Source: Sphaerochaetaceae bacterium (GTDB taxonomy: Bacteria > Spirochaetota > Spirochaetia > Sphaerochaetales > Sphaerochaetaceae). From it: a stretch of 49,550 nucleotides of DNA. The stretch's first letter is position 1. Every line of letters starts with the position of its first letter. Location: assembly GCA_016302165.1 (NCBI GenBank), contig JAEDOD010000002.1, positions 1 through 49,550 on the forward strand, written 5' to 3'. This document shows, piece by piece, positions 25,707 through 35,590 of the stretch. The position numbers were made by a program, and so were the translations under genes. The notes beneath the pieces were generated by a model. The model worked only from the letters and a program-made list of their open reading frames with translations. It made no database searches and was not told where the DNA came from.

Positions 25707-28274
25707 TCAATCCAGCTTTTTCTTCAATTCGCTTAAAAACTGAAGGGCAGACAATGGAGAAGAGGAATCCACGTCGAAAGCTCTGATCTCTTCCATTATC
25801 TCACGCTCCAGTGAATCGTCCTCTCTATCCTCCACAGCAAAGAGATTGCCCTGACCGGATGAGAAGGATGAATAATCTGCAAAATGCCTATGCTGGAAAG
25901 AAGTGGCCTCCTTGATTACCGACCTGGGGAGACCTGCAATCTTTGCCACATGGATTCCATAGCTGCTCTCTGCAACTCCCTCCACAGCCTTTCTCAGGAA
26001 TTCAACACTTCCCTTCTCTTCCTTCACCAGCATATGCAGGAGCTGGATACCGGTGGTATCAAGCATTGTCAACTCATGGTAATGGGTGGCAAAAAGGGTT
26101 ATGGCCCTGCTTTCCATAAGATATCTCATTATTGCATAAGCCAGGCTCATGCCGTCCTGGGTGCTGGTTCCTCTTCCGATTTCGTCCATGATAACCAGTG
26201 AACGGTCAGTGCAGGAACGGAGAATCTCTGCTGATTCGCTCATTTCCACCAGGAATGTTGACTCTCCACGGGAAAGATTATCTGAAGCACCTACCCTGCA
26301 GAATATCTTATCCACTATAGGCATTGTAACCTTTTTCGCCGGCACAAAGGATCCGATATGGGCTAGAAGCACTATCAAAGCCACTTGTCTGAGGAAGGTG
26401 GACTTACCAGCCATGTTAGGTCCCGTAATGAGAGAGAACCTGCTAGGAGTGGAGGAAAAGGAGTTGGGAACATAGCGCTCAGAGTATGCTTCCACCACCG
26501 GGTGCCTTCCGTCGAGAATTTCTATCTCCCCTTGGTCTACCATTTCTGGCCTTGTCCAGCCCATCTCCTTACTGATGGTGGCAAGAGATGAATAGAAATC
26601 CAGCATTGATACAGCCTTTCCCATCATCTCTATCTGCTCCTTAAGGCCAAAGGCTTCGTTCAGGAGGGATGAGTAGATCTCCCTTTCACGCCTGGCGGCA
26701 TCGTCACGGCTATTAAGTATTCTTTCCTGGATGGCATTTAGTTCAGGAGTGGTGAATCTCTCTCCCCCAACCAAAGTCTGCCTACGGATAAAGTATTCCG
26801 GAACCTTATCCAGTTGTCCTTTAGACACTTCAATGTATGGGCCGATTATCCTGTTCTCACCAAACTTTAGAGTTGTTATACCTGTCTCTTCCTTTATTTT
26901 ATCGTAGTAGTCCTTAAGCTCCTGGTCTCCACCTCTGGAAAGACTTCTCAGCTCATCCAGCTTTGAGTCGTATCCATCATTAATGATTGTTCCTTCATTA
27001 TTGATGTTGGTGCATTCCCGATTTATGGCTCTGATGCAACGGGAAGAGAATTCCATAAGAGCATCCCAATCATAGACAGTGGAAGGAATTACTTTCAAGT
27101 AATCCTCATCCCGCCCTATCATTTCAACAAAGCTGGCTGTTCCTTCGCTGATGGAAATAAGGTCCCTAGGAGTGGCACGGAGCATTCCAACCTTAACTCC
27201 TAGCCTTTCCAGGTCACCTGTTTCTGAAAGGTTTCTTCTTAGTTCATCATTCTCTTCACTATTAATGAAAAATCTCTCCACCCAATCCTGTCTCTCACCG
27301 ATTTTAGCCAGATCAAGAAGCGGATGAAGGAGGGCCCACTTGAGAAATCTGCTTCCCCCTGGAGTAAGGGTCCGGTCTATGGTTGCGAATAGAGAATACT
27401 TCCTGTTTCCATCTGTCATGGAAGATAGGATTTCCAGGTTCTTGATGGCACTGGAATTAAGGGAAAGAAATCTTTCATCGTCAATGCGTTCAATGGCCCT
27501 AAGCTGAGGAAGCTCTGTCTTGGCTGTATCCCCTAGGTATCCAAGGAGGGCACCAATGGGAGCAAGAACAGGATCCTTTTCTTCGATTCCCATAAGCCTT
27601 AATGCGCTTTGGGAAAACTGCTTCTCTGTCTCCTTTCTTCCTTCCTTAAGGGAGAAATACCACATAGGAAGCTTTGAGACAATGGCACTCTGGTTATCGA
27701 TTACAAGACGGAATCCCTTTTCTCCAAAGTAGATATCGTCTGGAACCAATATTTCCTTCGGCGATATTTCATAGAGGACAGACTCCAGCTTTGAGAAATC
27801 CTTCTCCAAGGGAAGGGACCTGATATAGAACTCTCCTGTGGAGATATCAGCCCAGGACAGGTCAATTCCCTTCTTATGGAGATTGACTGCCAGCACAAAG
27901 GATGAGGTGAAACTGTCCAGGTATTCATCATCCACAACTGTGGCTGGGGTAAAGACCTGTGTAACTTCCCTCCTTGCCAGCTTACTCTTATCCTCTGGAT
28001 CCATAAACTGCTCACAGAGGGCCACCTTTATACCATAGTCAAGTAGACGCTTCAGGTAATTCTTTGCAGCATGGTAAGGTATGCCGCACATAGGCATCTG
28101 GCCACGATGGGTCAAAGTAAGATTCAAAAGCTTGGATACCTTCTCTGCATCCTCATTGAACATCTCATAGAAGTCACCCAAGCGAAAAAAGAGCACCTTG
28201 TCCTGATGCTCTTTCTTGATCTCAAAATACTGACGCACCATAGGCGTCATTTCCTTAAAATCAACTTCTTCCAT
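25707..28274 (-). CDS. mutS: DNA mismatch repair protein MutS
   Basis: MutS recognises mispairs and small loops and signals through its ATPase. The product is 855 residues from the ATG at 28274. The mismatch-probing GDFYEMF motif (Phe35, Glu37) shows this is the MutS1 type. The ATPase near residue 615 has GPNMAGKST, then the Walker B/signature region SLVIMDEIGRGTSTQDG and FATHYHEL. No SD is visible. The ATG lies one base after the bamA TGA, so translation is probably coupled to bamA. Placement next to bamA and tamB agrees with Borrelia as I remember it. No mutL is in this window. Confidence 0.97.
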   Translation of the reverse strand: MEEVDFKEMTPMVRQYFEIKKEHQDKVLFFRLGDFYEMFNEDAEKVSKLLNLTLTHRGQMPMCGIPYHAAKNYLKRLLDYGIKVALCEQFMDPEDKSKLARREVTQVFTPATVVDDEYLDSFTSSFVLAVNLHKKGIDLSWADISTGEFYIRSLPLEKDFSKLESVLYEISPKEILVPDDIYFGEKGFRLVIDNQSAIVSKLPMWYFSLKEGRKETEKQFSQSALRLMGIEEKDPVLAPIGALLGYLGDTAKTELPQLRAIERIDDERFLSLNSSAIKNLEILSSMTDGNRKYSLFATIDRTLTPGGSRFLKWALLHPLLDLAKIGERQDWVERFFINSEENDELRRNLSETGDLERLGVKVGMLRATPRDLISISEGTASFVEMIGRDEDYLKVIPSTVYDWDALMEFSSRCIRAINRECTNINNEGTIINDGYDSKLDELRSLSRGGDQELKDYYDKIKEETGITTLKFGENRIIGPYIEVSKGQLDKVPEYFIRRQTLVGGERFTTPELNAIQERILNSRDDAARREREIYSSLLNEAFGLKEQIEMMGKAVSMLDFYSSLATISKEMGWTRPEMVDQGEIEILDGRHPVVEAYSERYVPNSFSSTPSRFSLITGPNMAGKSTFLRQVALIVLLAHIGSFVPAKKVTMPIVDKIFCRVGASDNLSRGESTFLVEMSESAEILRSCTDRSLVIMDEIGRGTSTQDGMSLAYAIMRYLMESRAITLFATHYHELTMLDTTGIQLLHMLVKEEKGSVEFLRKAVEGVAESSYGIHVAKIAGLPRSVIKEATSFQHRHFADYSSFSSGQGNLFAVEDREDDSLEREIMEEIRAFDVDSSSPLSALQFLSELKKKLD

Positions 28275-28275
28275 A

Positions 28276-30816
28276 TCAATAGATACTGGTTGTAATGGCA
28301 AGAACAAGACTTAAGCCTGAACCTTCACTCTTATTTGAGAACAGGGCTCCATTCTGCCACTTCCAGCCTTCTCCATCCTTGATTGTAGCATTCTTGACCA
28401 GATAAAGTCCAAGAGGAAATCCTGGGATTTCCATCTTAAGGCCCACACCTCCTGCCATGTACCAGTTGATGGATGATAGGCCGTTGAGGCTAGCCAGGTC
28501 TGAATGTACACCAGTAGCTGAAGCAAAGGCCTCCACGGAGAGAACATCTTCTGCTAGTGGATAGGTCAGGTCAATCTGGTTATTCCAGAGGAAGGCCTGG
28601 TCATATACTACGCTGAAGCCTCTACCGATATTCATGCCATCGATGTAGAGCATTTCATACTTTGTTGCTCCCATCTTTGGATCCTGCCAGCCGGTCCTGT
28701 CTCCATAGAGCCAATACTGAGGAAGCATGAAGTCTACTTCACTGGAAAGGCCAAGGATAATGTTCTTCTTCTTTTCTCCGTCGTTTCCACCGAACTGGAA
28801 TACAGATCTGTAGACGCTGCCGGAAAGGGAGATCTTATTGTAGTTGGAAAGACCACCAAGGGCACCTCCAGCATAGGTCAAGGAAGCGGAAAGCACGTAA
28901 CCATAAGGAATTGCTGAAACATAGTTTCTGCCATCCCAGGTAAGGGATCCGTAGATCTTGTTGGATAACTGCCAGCCGTCGTTATACTGGCTGATAAGCT
29001 TTTCGTATGGAGTATACTTGGTGTTGTCATATTCGGCATGGTTGAGACCCACTGATGCACCGCCACTGACAGAAAGGGAACCAGGGGCGAAGACCCATGT
29101 ATATCCAGTGTTATATCCCAGATTGAATGAGTAATAGTCATAGTTCATGAGATATGCATTTCCTGGATATTTCATGGAATTGGTATAGTACCATTCAAAG
29201 GCATTGCTATATCCAAGAGGATAGGTTTCCTTAAGGGAGTCTCTACCATCATAGAAATCGGATCCTATACCCTTCTGAAGCACTCCTGTCCTGACACTAC
29301 GCTCGAAGCTGAGGCTTATGCCGTTAGCCCATCTCTTGTTTCCTGTCCACTTGTCGGAAAGGGATACAGACATGGACTGCTTGGAGGGGCTCAGCTCTGT
29401 GGAGATGCTAAGAGCCCTACCTGTTCCTCCAAGGTTGTTGTTGGTCAGGGAAAGGAAGCCTGAAACAGGGAAGCCGTTGATCTCTGTTGCCCCGAAGGTA
29501 GCTCCGAACTGAAGCTCCATCTGGTTTCCTTCCTCCACATTGAATTCACAGATGACGCCATCCTCTGTCTTTCCTGGATAAAGGGCTGCAGATATGTTCT
29601 TCAATAGAGATGTGTTGTACATATTCTGCTGTGACTGGATGAAGGCTGATCTGGAGAATACATCCCCTACCTTGACGGCCATTTCACGTTCCAGTACATA
29701 AGGCTTGGTCTTTGTAAGACCGTTGATCCTTATTTCCTCAACCTTGGCCTGGGTTCCTTCGACAATGATAAGGTTGATGGAAACCTTATTGTCATTCTCC
29801 CTGGTTATCTGAGGAATGATGTTGGAATATACGTAGCCGTTATCATAATAGAGTGAAGCAATGGCCTCAAAGACAGAAGTCAGGGACTTGCTGTCATATC
29901 TGTCACCAGGATTGACAGTAATGAGAGACTGGATTTCTTCGTCAGAGAAGATTTCGTTGCCTGAGAAGGAAATATCTCCAATTGTCCACAGGGATCCCTC
30001 TTCAATCACATATACTATATTGATATACCTGGTGCTCTCAGTAGATTCCTCATCAAGAGGAACAACATCTGAAGAAACAACCTTTGCATCAGGATAACCC
30101 TTGGTTGTGTAATACTCCACAATTGCAGCCACGTCCTTGTCTATATTGGCCTCCTGGAAGTTGCCGCTGTCGAAGAAGCTCTTCTCTTTTGTAGTGAGAA
30201 GCTTCTTCAGCTCCTCCCTTGTAACTCCCTCAATGCCTTCGAAAAGCACTGACCTGACCTTGTACTGTCTTCCCTCCTCAATTGTGTATACAACTATGAC
30301 AGTGTTGTCATCCTTATCATTGACAGTGGCTTCCACATTAACGTCCCTATATCCTCTTGTAAGGTAGTAATCCTTGAGGAGAGAGGCATTGGCATTGATG
30401 TTGTTGGAGGAGAAGAATGAACCCTTGGCGAGTCCCTGGGCCTCCATAAGAGAGGAGGTTCCGACCTTGTTGTTTCCAATGATCTTCACTTCAGAAATCA
30501 TAGGATTCTCGCTGACAGTAATATTGAGCACCAGGCCACCGGTGGTCTCATCCTTTACAGCGTCCACTATCATCCATTCCAGCCAGCTCTGACCATAGAG
30601 AGAGGCATCAAGTTCAGTAAAAAGCTCATCTGTAAAAGGCTGGCCTACATACTCTGAGACAACAGACTTTGCTGTCTTATCCTTTACGTTGACAAGTCCT
30701 GTAAATGTGATATCTGTAATGGTCTCGCCTTCATACCAGTTGCCGTCTTCGGCATAGATGGCGGAAAGTGAGAGCAGAATGAGAGTCAAAACAACAATTT
30801 TCTTGAATATGTCCAT
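28276..30816 (-). CDS. bamA: Outer-membrane protein assembly factor BamA
   Basis: BamA (Omp85) inserts beta-barrel proteins into the outer membrane. The product is 846 residues from the ATG at 30816, which has GAGG 6 bases upstream; a TTG four codons earlier is unlikely. A signal peptide (KKIVVLTLILLSLSAIYA) precedes about five POTRA repeats to about residue 410 (ITDITFTGLVNVKD; ISEVKIIGNNKVG; YKVRSVLFEGIEGVT; WTIGDISFSGNEIFSDEEIQSL; VEEIRINGLTKTKPYVLEREM). A barrel of Tyr/Ser/Gly-rich strands follows, with the loop-6 signature as IGRGF instead of VRGF. The protein ends in an aromatic residue (SIY), as barrel substrates do. Confidence 0.95.
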   Translation of the reverse strand: MDIFKKIVVLTLILLSLSAIYAEDGNWYEGETITDITFTGLVNVKDKTAKSVVSEYVGQPFTDELFTELDASLYGQSWLEWMIVDAVKDETTGGLVLNITVSENPMISEVKIIGNNKVGTSSLMEAQGLAKGSFFSSNNINANASLLKDYYLTRGYRDVNVEATVNDKDDNTVIVVYTIEEGRQYKVRSVLFEGIEGVTREELKKLLTTKEKSFFDSGNFQEANIDKDVAAIVEYYTTKGYPDAKVVSSDVVPLDEESTESTRYINIVYVIEEGSLWTIGDISFSGNEIFSDEEIQSLITVNPGDRYDSKSLTSVFEAIASLYYDNGYVYSNIIPQITRENDNKVSINLIIVEGTQAKVEEIRINGLTKTKPYVLEREMAVKVGDVFSRSAFIQSQQNMYNTSLLKNISAALYPGKTEDGVICEFNVEEGNQMELQFGATFGATEINGFPVSGFLSLTNNNLGGTGRALSISTELSPSKQSMSVSLSDKWTGNKRWANGISLSFERSVRTGVLQKGIGSDFYDGRDSLKETYPLGYSNAFEWYYTNSMKYPGNAYLMNYDYYSFNLGYNTGYTWVFAPGSLSVSGGASVGLNHAEYDNTKYTPYEKLISQYNDGWQLSNKIYGSLTWDGRNYVSAIPYGYVLSASLTYAGGALGGLSNYNKISLSGSVYRSVFQFGGNDGEKKKNIILGLSSEVDFMLPQYWLYGDRTGWQDPKMGATKYEMLYIDGMNIGRGFSVVYDQAFLWNNQIDLTYPLAEDVLSVEAFASATGVHSDLASLNGLSSINWYMAGGVGLKMEIPGFPLGLYLVKNATIKDGEGWKWQNGALFSNKSEGSGLSLVLAITTSIY

Positions 30817-30832
30817 TAGAAACCTCAAGGGA

Positions 30833-30861
30833 AGTATAGCAGAAATAATCTAAAGGCTCAA
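30833..30861 (-). promoter_or_regulatory. Candidate bamA promoter
   Basis: On the minus strand TTGAGC (30861-30856), a 17-base spacer and TATACT (30838-30833, 5/6) predict a start near 30826 and a leader of about 10 bases that contains GAGG. The rest of the roughly 150-base gap to tamB is AT-rich, with no gene I can support. Confidence 0.55.
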
Positions 30862-30963
30862 ATGGAAAACTTATGTACCTGATTCAACAGAAATTAGATT
30901 ATTCTTTTTTAGATAAATAATTATTTTCCATGAAACCTTTAAGGAATATGTGAATTGTGTGAA

Positions 30964-33900
30964 TTACCAGTTTATGGTCTTTGATATGGAGAATTTGAAG
31001 GTGTCCATCACTGAATAGAGTGAGAAATAGGAAGGAGATGTGGTGAAGGTAATCTTGAAGGCAGGATTCATCCAGTCAAGGCTGAACTCAGTGTCCAGAA
31101 CAAGATCATCGGAAATGAAAGTATATTTATCCTTTGCATTGTTGTTGGCTGTCAGATGGATCATGCCCTGAAGATAGAAGGAGGATGACAGATACTTTCC
31201 TACATTAAGGGTTGTTCCATCCAGGAACCTGGCCATAGGAGAATAGTTGCTGCTGTAGTCTGAAAGGGATGAGGATATTGTGTCAGACAATATGTTGTTG
31301 ACAATGTTGGAATGGATGGAGAAGGAGTCTACACCAAAGAACAGCTTCAAGGATGAGGAAAGGTCGGAGATCGGGCTTTCTGCAGTTACGATTCCCAGAC
31401 GCCCAAGAATATCCAGGCCGCCGGTTACAAGGGATGTAACGCTTCCTACGCTGACAGTTCCATAGGTTGAGGATGGAAGTATGGACTGGCCGAGAATGTC
31501 CATGATTTCATTCAGGTCCTTGGCTGGAGAGCTTTCCAATGTGGGTGAGATGTTCTCAAAGGTATTGTCCTTGAGAACAAGGTATATCTCTACCCTATTA
31601 CTTTCACTGTCATAATCCCTCAAGGTTGCACGAAGGTTGATCACAGGGTCAAGCCTTGTGGGGTCAGGGAAGGATATATTTCCTTCTGTAATATAGAAGT
31701 ACTTCTGGAAATAGAAGACTTCACCACCACGGATATCGATATCACCTGTAACAGACATATCACCATTCTTCAGATATGCGTATACATTGCTGTCTTCATC
31801 CAGTGTTATGGAGATTATGGGGTCTCCCTGGGCTGGATAGACGATTCTGTTGTTTCTCTCAAAGAAAAGCCTAAGGTCAAGGTTAGTGCCACCACTAAGC
31901 TTATACCACTCGGGATATGGATTCATTCCAATGGAAAGGACCGTATCGCTGAGATAAAGCTCTCCATTGTTGTTCATTGGCTCCCCTTCATGGGTATCCA
32001 TGTAGTAGTGGCCAGTACCATAGCCCAGGATGTCAATGTTCAGATGAGGAAGAGGTATTCTGACTCTGATAGGGTTGTTTTCATCCATCCACATCTCTGC
32101 CACATAGCCTTCAATGCTAAGTCCTGAAGTAAGCCGTATACCTGCATAGATGTCAATTGTCTTTCTGGTGTAGTCTTTATAATCCAGCACTGTAGCCTTG
32201 GATACAGATGAAATAAGGTCATTGTCCCATATATCGAACCTGGGGTTATGCATTGTTATGAACTGGTCAGGAGCCCAGAATATGGTGAAGCTCAGGTCCT
32301 CTGCCCAAAGGTTTCCGTTAAGGATGTAGTTTCCATCCTCCTCCTTGATTCCTGCGCTTCCCATTACATAGTCATCATTGAAGACCAGTACTGGCTTGAC
32401 AAGGAACATATTGATCAGATACATGTTGAAGCCTTCGATTTCTGCGTTAGCCTCAATTCCTCCCTTCAGTTTACCCTTCAGGGAAGTCTTGATGAGAGGC
32501 ATTGCATCAAGCTTCAAGTCAAAGGTCAGGTCATCCACGTTCATTTCACCTTGAATCATATCTCCAGTGAAATAAATCTTTCTGTCACTGAAATATCCGC
32601 TGGCGTTCTTACTTGGTATGTAGATCTTGGAGTTATCCAAGTCACAGTAGTCCAGATTAAAGTTAAAGGTGATTCCTTCGCCTCCGTCTCGGATAGTGTT
32701 GTAGACAGAGTTGTAAATGTTGTCATTATTATCCATGGAAGCATGGAAGGAGAATTCAGCAGAGATAGGGTAATCCCTGTCATCATGGGTTCCTTTCATG
32801 AAGAGCCTACCCTTCTCAAGGTCCAGAGTCCCTTCGGTACTGGACCAGAAGATTTTGTCAACTGAGACCTCTACACCGCTATTGGAATAGATGATGTCAT
32901 CAAGGAGGAGGGAACCGCTATTCAATACAATCTGGGCTGTCATCTTCCTTTCATCATTGACGCTGTCGTTGCTCAACACTTCCAGTACACCTTCCAGAGA
33001 GATGTCCTCCAGCCTGGAGGCTCTTCCTGTAAGATTGATGTTGCAGTACATATCGGAGAGACCGAAGGCCTCAGCCCTGATGTTTCTGGCCCGTACCAAT
33101 CCCGAGTACTGGTCATCCTTGAAGAAGGAAAGAATTATGTCTCCGCTACCATCCCTGTTATCTAGAGCCATGGTAAAGGCCCGGGAAGCAAGATCAAAGT
33201 CTGCCTTACCGCTGAGAAGAGTCTCATCCTCCTCCCTTATCTCTATGTCCTTCACTCTTAAAGATCCATTTTCACCCTCTATTTTCATGCCCACAGAAGG
33301 AGAGGATGGAATGAACCATAGATAGGAAAGCTCCACTTCATCTCCCTTGATTTCCCAGTTTCCATCATTGGTGACGGCAAAGGATATGGAGGAGTCAACA
33401 GTCATAGGAATACCTTTACCATCCCTTACAAGATCCAATCCTGTCATGGCAAGGGAACCCTTGATGCCTTCAGAGAGACTAAGGAAAACCTTAAGCTTTG
33501 AGCTATTGAGATCCAGCGTCCTGTCATTATTGTTGAAGACGAAGTCAAAAGGTCTCTCCACACCAAAGGTGACCAGCTTATTGGTGCCATGGAACTCATT
33601 GTCAAAGAATGAGATACCTCCACTCATGAAGGTTTCTTCCACTATTGGTACACCAATGTAGTAGCTATAGTTGTGGCCATCCAGGAGAGACAGATCTCCA
33701 TTTGCTATCTCCTTGCCATCCTTCCCTGTAAGAAGGAAGGAGAAGGAAGGAAGAAGATAGTGATAGTCAAGACTACAGTCCACAGAGAGAGTGAAATAGT
33801 CTGAATCCAGTTTCAGTGGATATAGGTGGATGCCTTCCTCTTTTAAAGAAAGGCTTCCCTCTGCCCTTAAGGCGCTTTCAAGGCCAAAGGCTGTTACCTT

Positions 33901-35511
33901 GTCGAAGGCCAGGTCATAGTCCAGTCTTCCCACAATCGGTATAGCTGCATTTTCAGAAAGCTGAAGGTCAAAGTCCATAGCTCCAACGAAGGTGGAGCCA
34001 GCTGGGAAGAATGAGGATAGTGAGACAGTTTCATCTATAAAGGGAAGAATATGGGAAACAAGGTATTTATCTGTTCCAATGGATCCCTTCAGCCTTCTTT
34101 CAGGGAAACTACATGATAGCTCGGCTCTTGATTCCCCATAGGTCAGAAGAAGTTCTGCACCTTCCTTGTCTCCATTGAGGGAAAGGGAATTAGGATATCT
34201 CTCTCCATATCCCAGATACAGGTTGGATGTGGAAAGCGAATAGGACTCAATATCAGTTCCATCGAATATCAGTGAGCCCTTGATTCCCAGCTCCATGGCA
34301 CTAAGAAGTGGAGAAGTAGGTTCCAGGTAACTCTGGACACTGACGCTTACGGCCCTCTTCTCCCCCTCCTCAAGCTCTATAGATACATCCTTAAGTGAGA
34401 CAGAAGAAATCTGATTGGCGCTTATCTCTTCCAGTTTACCGATATAGAGGGAGGATAATGACAATTCACCCTTCTTATCAGCAAGGGAGAAGTTTGGGAT
34501 GGAAAGACCCTCTACAACAATTGGATAAGAGAGGATGTCAGCCTTAAGTTCCCCTATCCTTCCCTGGAAAGAACTGAAGTCTGAGGTAGAAATGAGAATT
34601 TCCGGGCAATATGCCTTATCTTCTCCTCTCTCAATTGAAATATCCCCAAGAGTCAAAGTAGAAATACTGTTGCTCTTTTCCAATGTAATCTTTCCGTCAC
34701 CCTTGATTCCTTCATAGTCAAATGTGAAGGAATCCACTTTGCCCCTGGCCACTCCCTCCTTAATTGAGGAGAGGGAGGAGAAATCAAGGGAGAAGAAAAG
34801 GGAAGAAAGGGTAGCTATCTCCTTTTCCTCCGATAAGTGTACTTCTTCTGAGGATAGGGATACCTTATAATCCTTGTCGATGACAGCTTCAGCCCTAACT
34901 CCATTGAAATCCAGACTGTATTCTTCATAGGACGCAGAAAGGAGAGGTATTTCAACTTCTGCCTTTATGTTCTCCATTCCCCTGAAGTCGAGAGACATAG
35001 AAATGTCGTTGACGACAACTGAGTCAAAGAGAGATAGGGAAAAGTTGGAAAGCTTCAGAATGAATGGAAATCTATCAAGGGATGACAGGTCCTTACCTTC
35101 TCCAGACCCTTCATCTCCTTTTTCAAAGGAAGAGAGGAGAGAGGAAGGCACAGTAACATTTCCATTTTCAGCAGCAACAGTGGGAACTGTCTTTCCTGTA
35201 AAAAGATATTGTACAATCTGCAGAAGGCCTATCTTTACTTCCAGGCTCTCGAACTCTGCAATCTTCTCACCTTTATATCCCACCGATACTTCATTAAACC
35301 GTACCCTATCCCGGAAGTTTCTTTCCATGGAGGAGAATTCAACTGATATATCGCTGTCAAGATCCCTATATCCATTGAAAATCCTGCTGGTGATTATGAG
35401 AGTGGGAGAAGTAAGATTAAGCTCAGAGATAATGAAGACTGAAGTCAGTACAAACAACAGCAGTACTAGAAAAGAAATGATTATAGTCTTAACGTCACTA
35501 TGAAATTTCAA
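30964..35511 (-). CDS. tamB: Translocation and assembly module protein TamB
   Basis: TamB is a long periplasmic AsmA-like protein anchored in the inner membrane that cooperates with Omp85 proteins and probably moves lipid to the outer membrane. I place the start at a TTG at 35511 (1515 residues) because GAGG lies 8 bases upstream and the next residues are a short basic end followed by a transmembrane helix (IIISFLVLLLFVLTSVFII). The first ATG would be after that helix. The body is repetitive beta-rich sequence. The C-terminal DUF490 region includes AKDLNEIMDILGQSILPSS and DWMNPAFKITFTTSPSYFSLYSVMDTFKFSISKTINW. Adjacent bamA, with no TamA seen here, fits the spirochaete TamB-BamA pairing. Confidence 0.9.
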   Translation of the reverse strand: MKFHSDVKTIIISFLVLLLFVLTSVFIISELNLTSPTLIITSRIFNGYRDLDSDISVEFSSMERNFRDRVRFNEVSVGYKGEKIAEFESLEVKIGLLQIVQYLFTGKTVPTVAAENGNVTVPSSLLSSFEKGDEGSGEGKDLSSLDRFPFILKLSNFSLSLFDSVVVNDISMSLDFRGMENIKAEVEIPLLSASYEEYSLDFNGVRAEAVIDKDYKVSLSSEEVHLSEEKEIATLSSLFFSLDFSSLSSIKEGVARGKVDSFTFDYEGIKGDGKITLEKSNSISTLTLGDISIERGEDKAYCPEILISTSDFSSFQGRIGELKADILSYPIVVEGLSIPNFSLADKKGELSLSSLYIGKLEEISANQISSVSLKDVSIELEEGEKRAVSVSVQSYLEPTSPLLSAMELGIKGSLIFDGTDIESYSLSTSNLYLGYGERYPNSLSLNGDKEGAELLLTYGESRAELSCSFPERRLKGSIGTDKYLVSHILPFIDETVSLSSFFPAGSTFVGAMDFDLQLSENAAIPIVGRLDYDLAFDKVTAFGLESALRAEGSLSLKEEGIHLYPLKLDSDYFTLSVDCSLDYHYLLPSFSFLLTGKDGKEIANGDLSLLDGHNYSYYIGVPIVEETFMSGGISFFDNEFHGTNKLVTFGVERPFDFVFNNNDRTLDLNSSKLKVFLSLSEGIKGSLAMTGLDLVRDGKGIPMTVDSSISFAVTNDGNWEIKGDEVELSYLWFIPSSPSVGMKIEGENGSLRVKDIEIREEDETLLSGKADFDLASRAFTMALDNRDGSGDIILSFFKDDQYSGLVRARNIRAEAFGLSDMYCNINLTGRASRLEDISLEGVLEVLSNDSVNDERKMTAQIVLNSGSLLLDDIIYSNSGVEVSVDKIFWSSTEGTLDLEKGRLFMKGTHDDRDYPISAEFSFHASMDNNDNIYNSVYNTIRDGGEGITFNFNLDYCDLDNSKIYIPSKNASGYFSDRKIYFTGDMIQGEMNVDDLTFDLKLDAMPLIKTSLKGKLKGGIEANAEIEGFNMYLINMFLVKPVLVFNDDYVMGSAGIKEEDGNYILNGNLWAEDLSFTIFWAPDQFITMHNPRFDIWDNDLISSVSKATVLDYKDYTRKTIDIYAGIRLTSGLSIEGYVAEMWMDENNPIRVRIPLPHLNIDILGYGTGHYYMDTHEGEPMNNNGELYLSDTVLSIGMNPYPEWYKLSGGTNLDLRLFFERNNRIVYPAQGDPIISITLDEDSNVYAYLKNGDMSVTGDIDIRGGEVFYFQKYFYITEGNISFPDPTRLDPVINLRATLRDYDSESNRVEIYLVLKDNTFENISPTLESSPAKDLNEIMDILGQSILPSSTYGTVSVGSVTSLVTGGLDILGRLGIVTAESPISDLSSSLKLFFGVDSFSIHSNIVNNILSDTISSSLSDYSSNYSPMARFLDGTTLNVGKYLSSSFYLQGMIHLTANNNAKDKYTFISDDLVLDTEFSLDWMNPAFKITFTTSPSYFSLYSVMDTFKFSISKTINW

Positions 35512-35532
35512 ATCTTCAACCTCAACTCTGGA

Positions 35533-35561
35533 TTTACAGTCCGCCCATAATAATCTAACAT
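35533..35561 (+). promoter_or_regulatory. Candidate tmk promoter
   Basis: TTTACA (35533-35538, 5/6), a 17-base spacer and TAACAT (35556-35561, 4/6) would give a leader of about 23 bases with GGAG before the tmk ATG. It overlaps the opposite-strand tamB promoter candidate. Confidence 0.33.
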
Positions 35562-35575
35562 TTTTTTGTTGTCTG
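35547..35575 (-). promoter_or_regulatory. Candidate tamB promoter
   Basis: On the minus strand CAGACA (35575-35570, 4/6), a 17-base spacer and TATTAT (35552-35547, 5/6) predict a leader of about 29 bases containing the GAGG that selects the TTG start. Confidence 0.38.
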
Positions 35576-35590
35576 ATAAATGGAGAAAAA

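Noticed and set aside
30850..30963. AT-rich gap between bamA and tamB as a small gene or attachment site
   Set aside because: No open frame with a start signal, no tRNA or integrase nearby. The bamA promoter explains part of it, and the rest shows only short AT palindromes and a small direct repeat.
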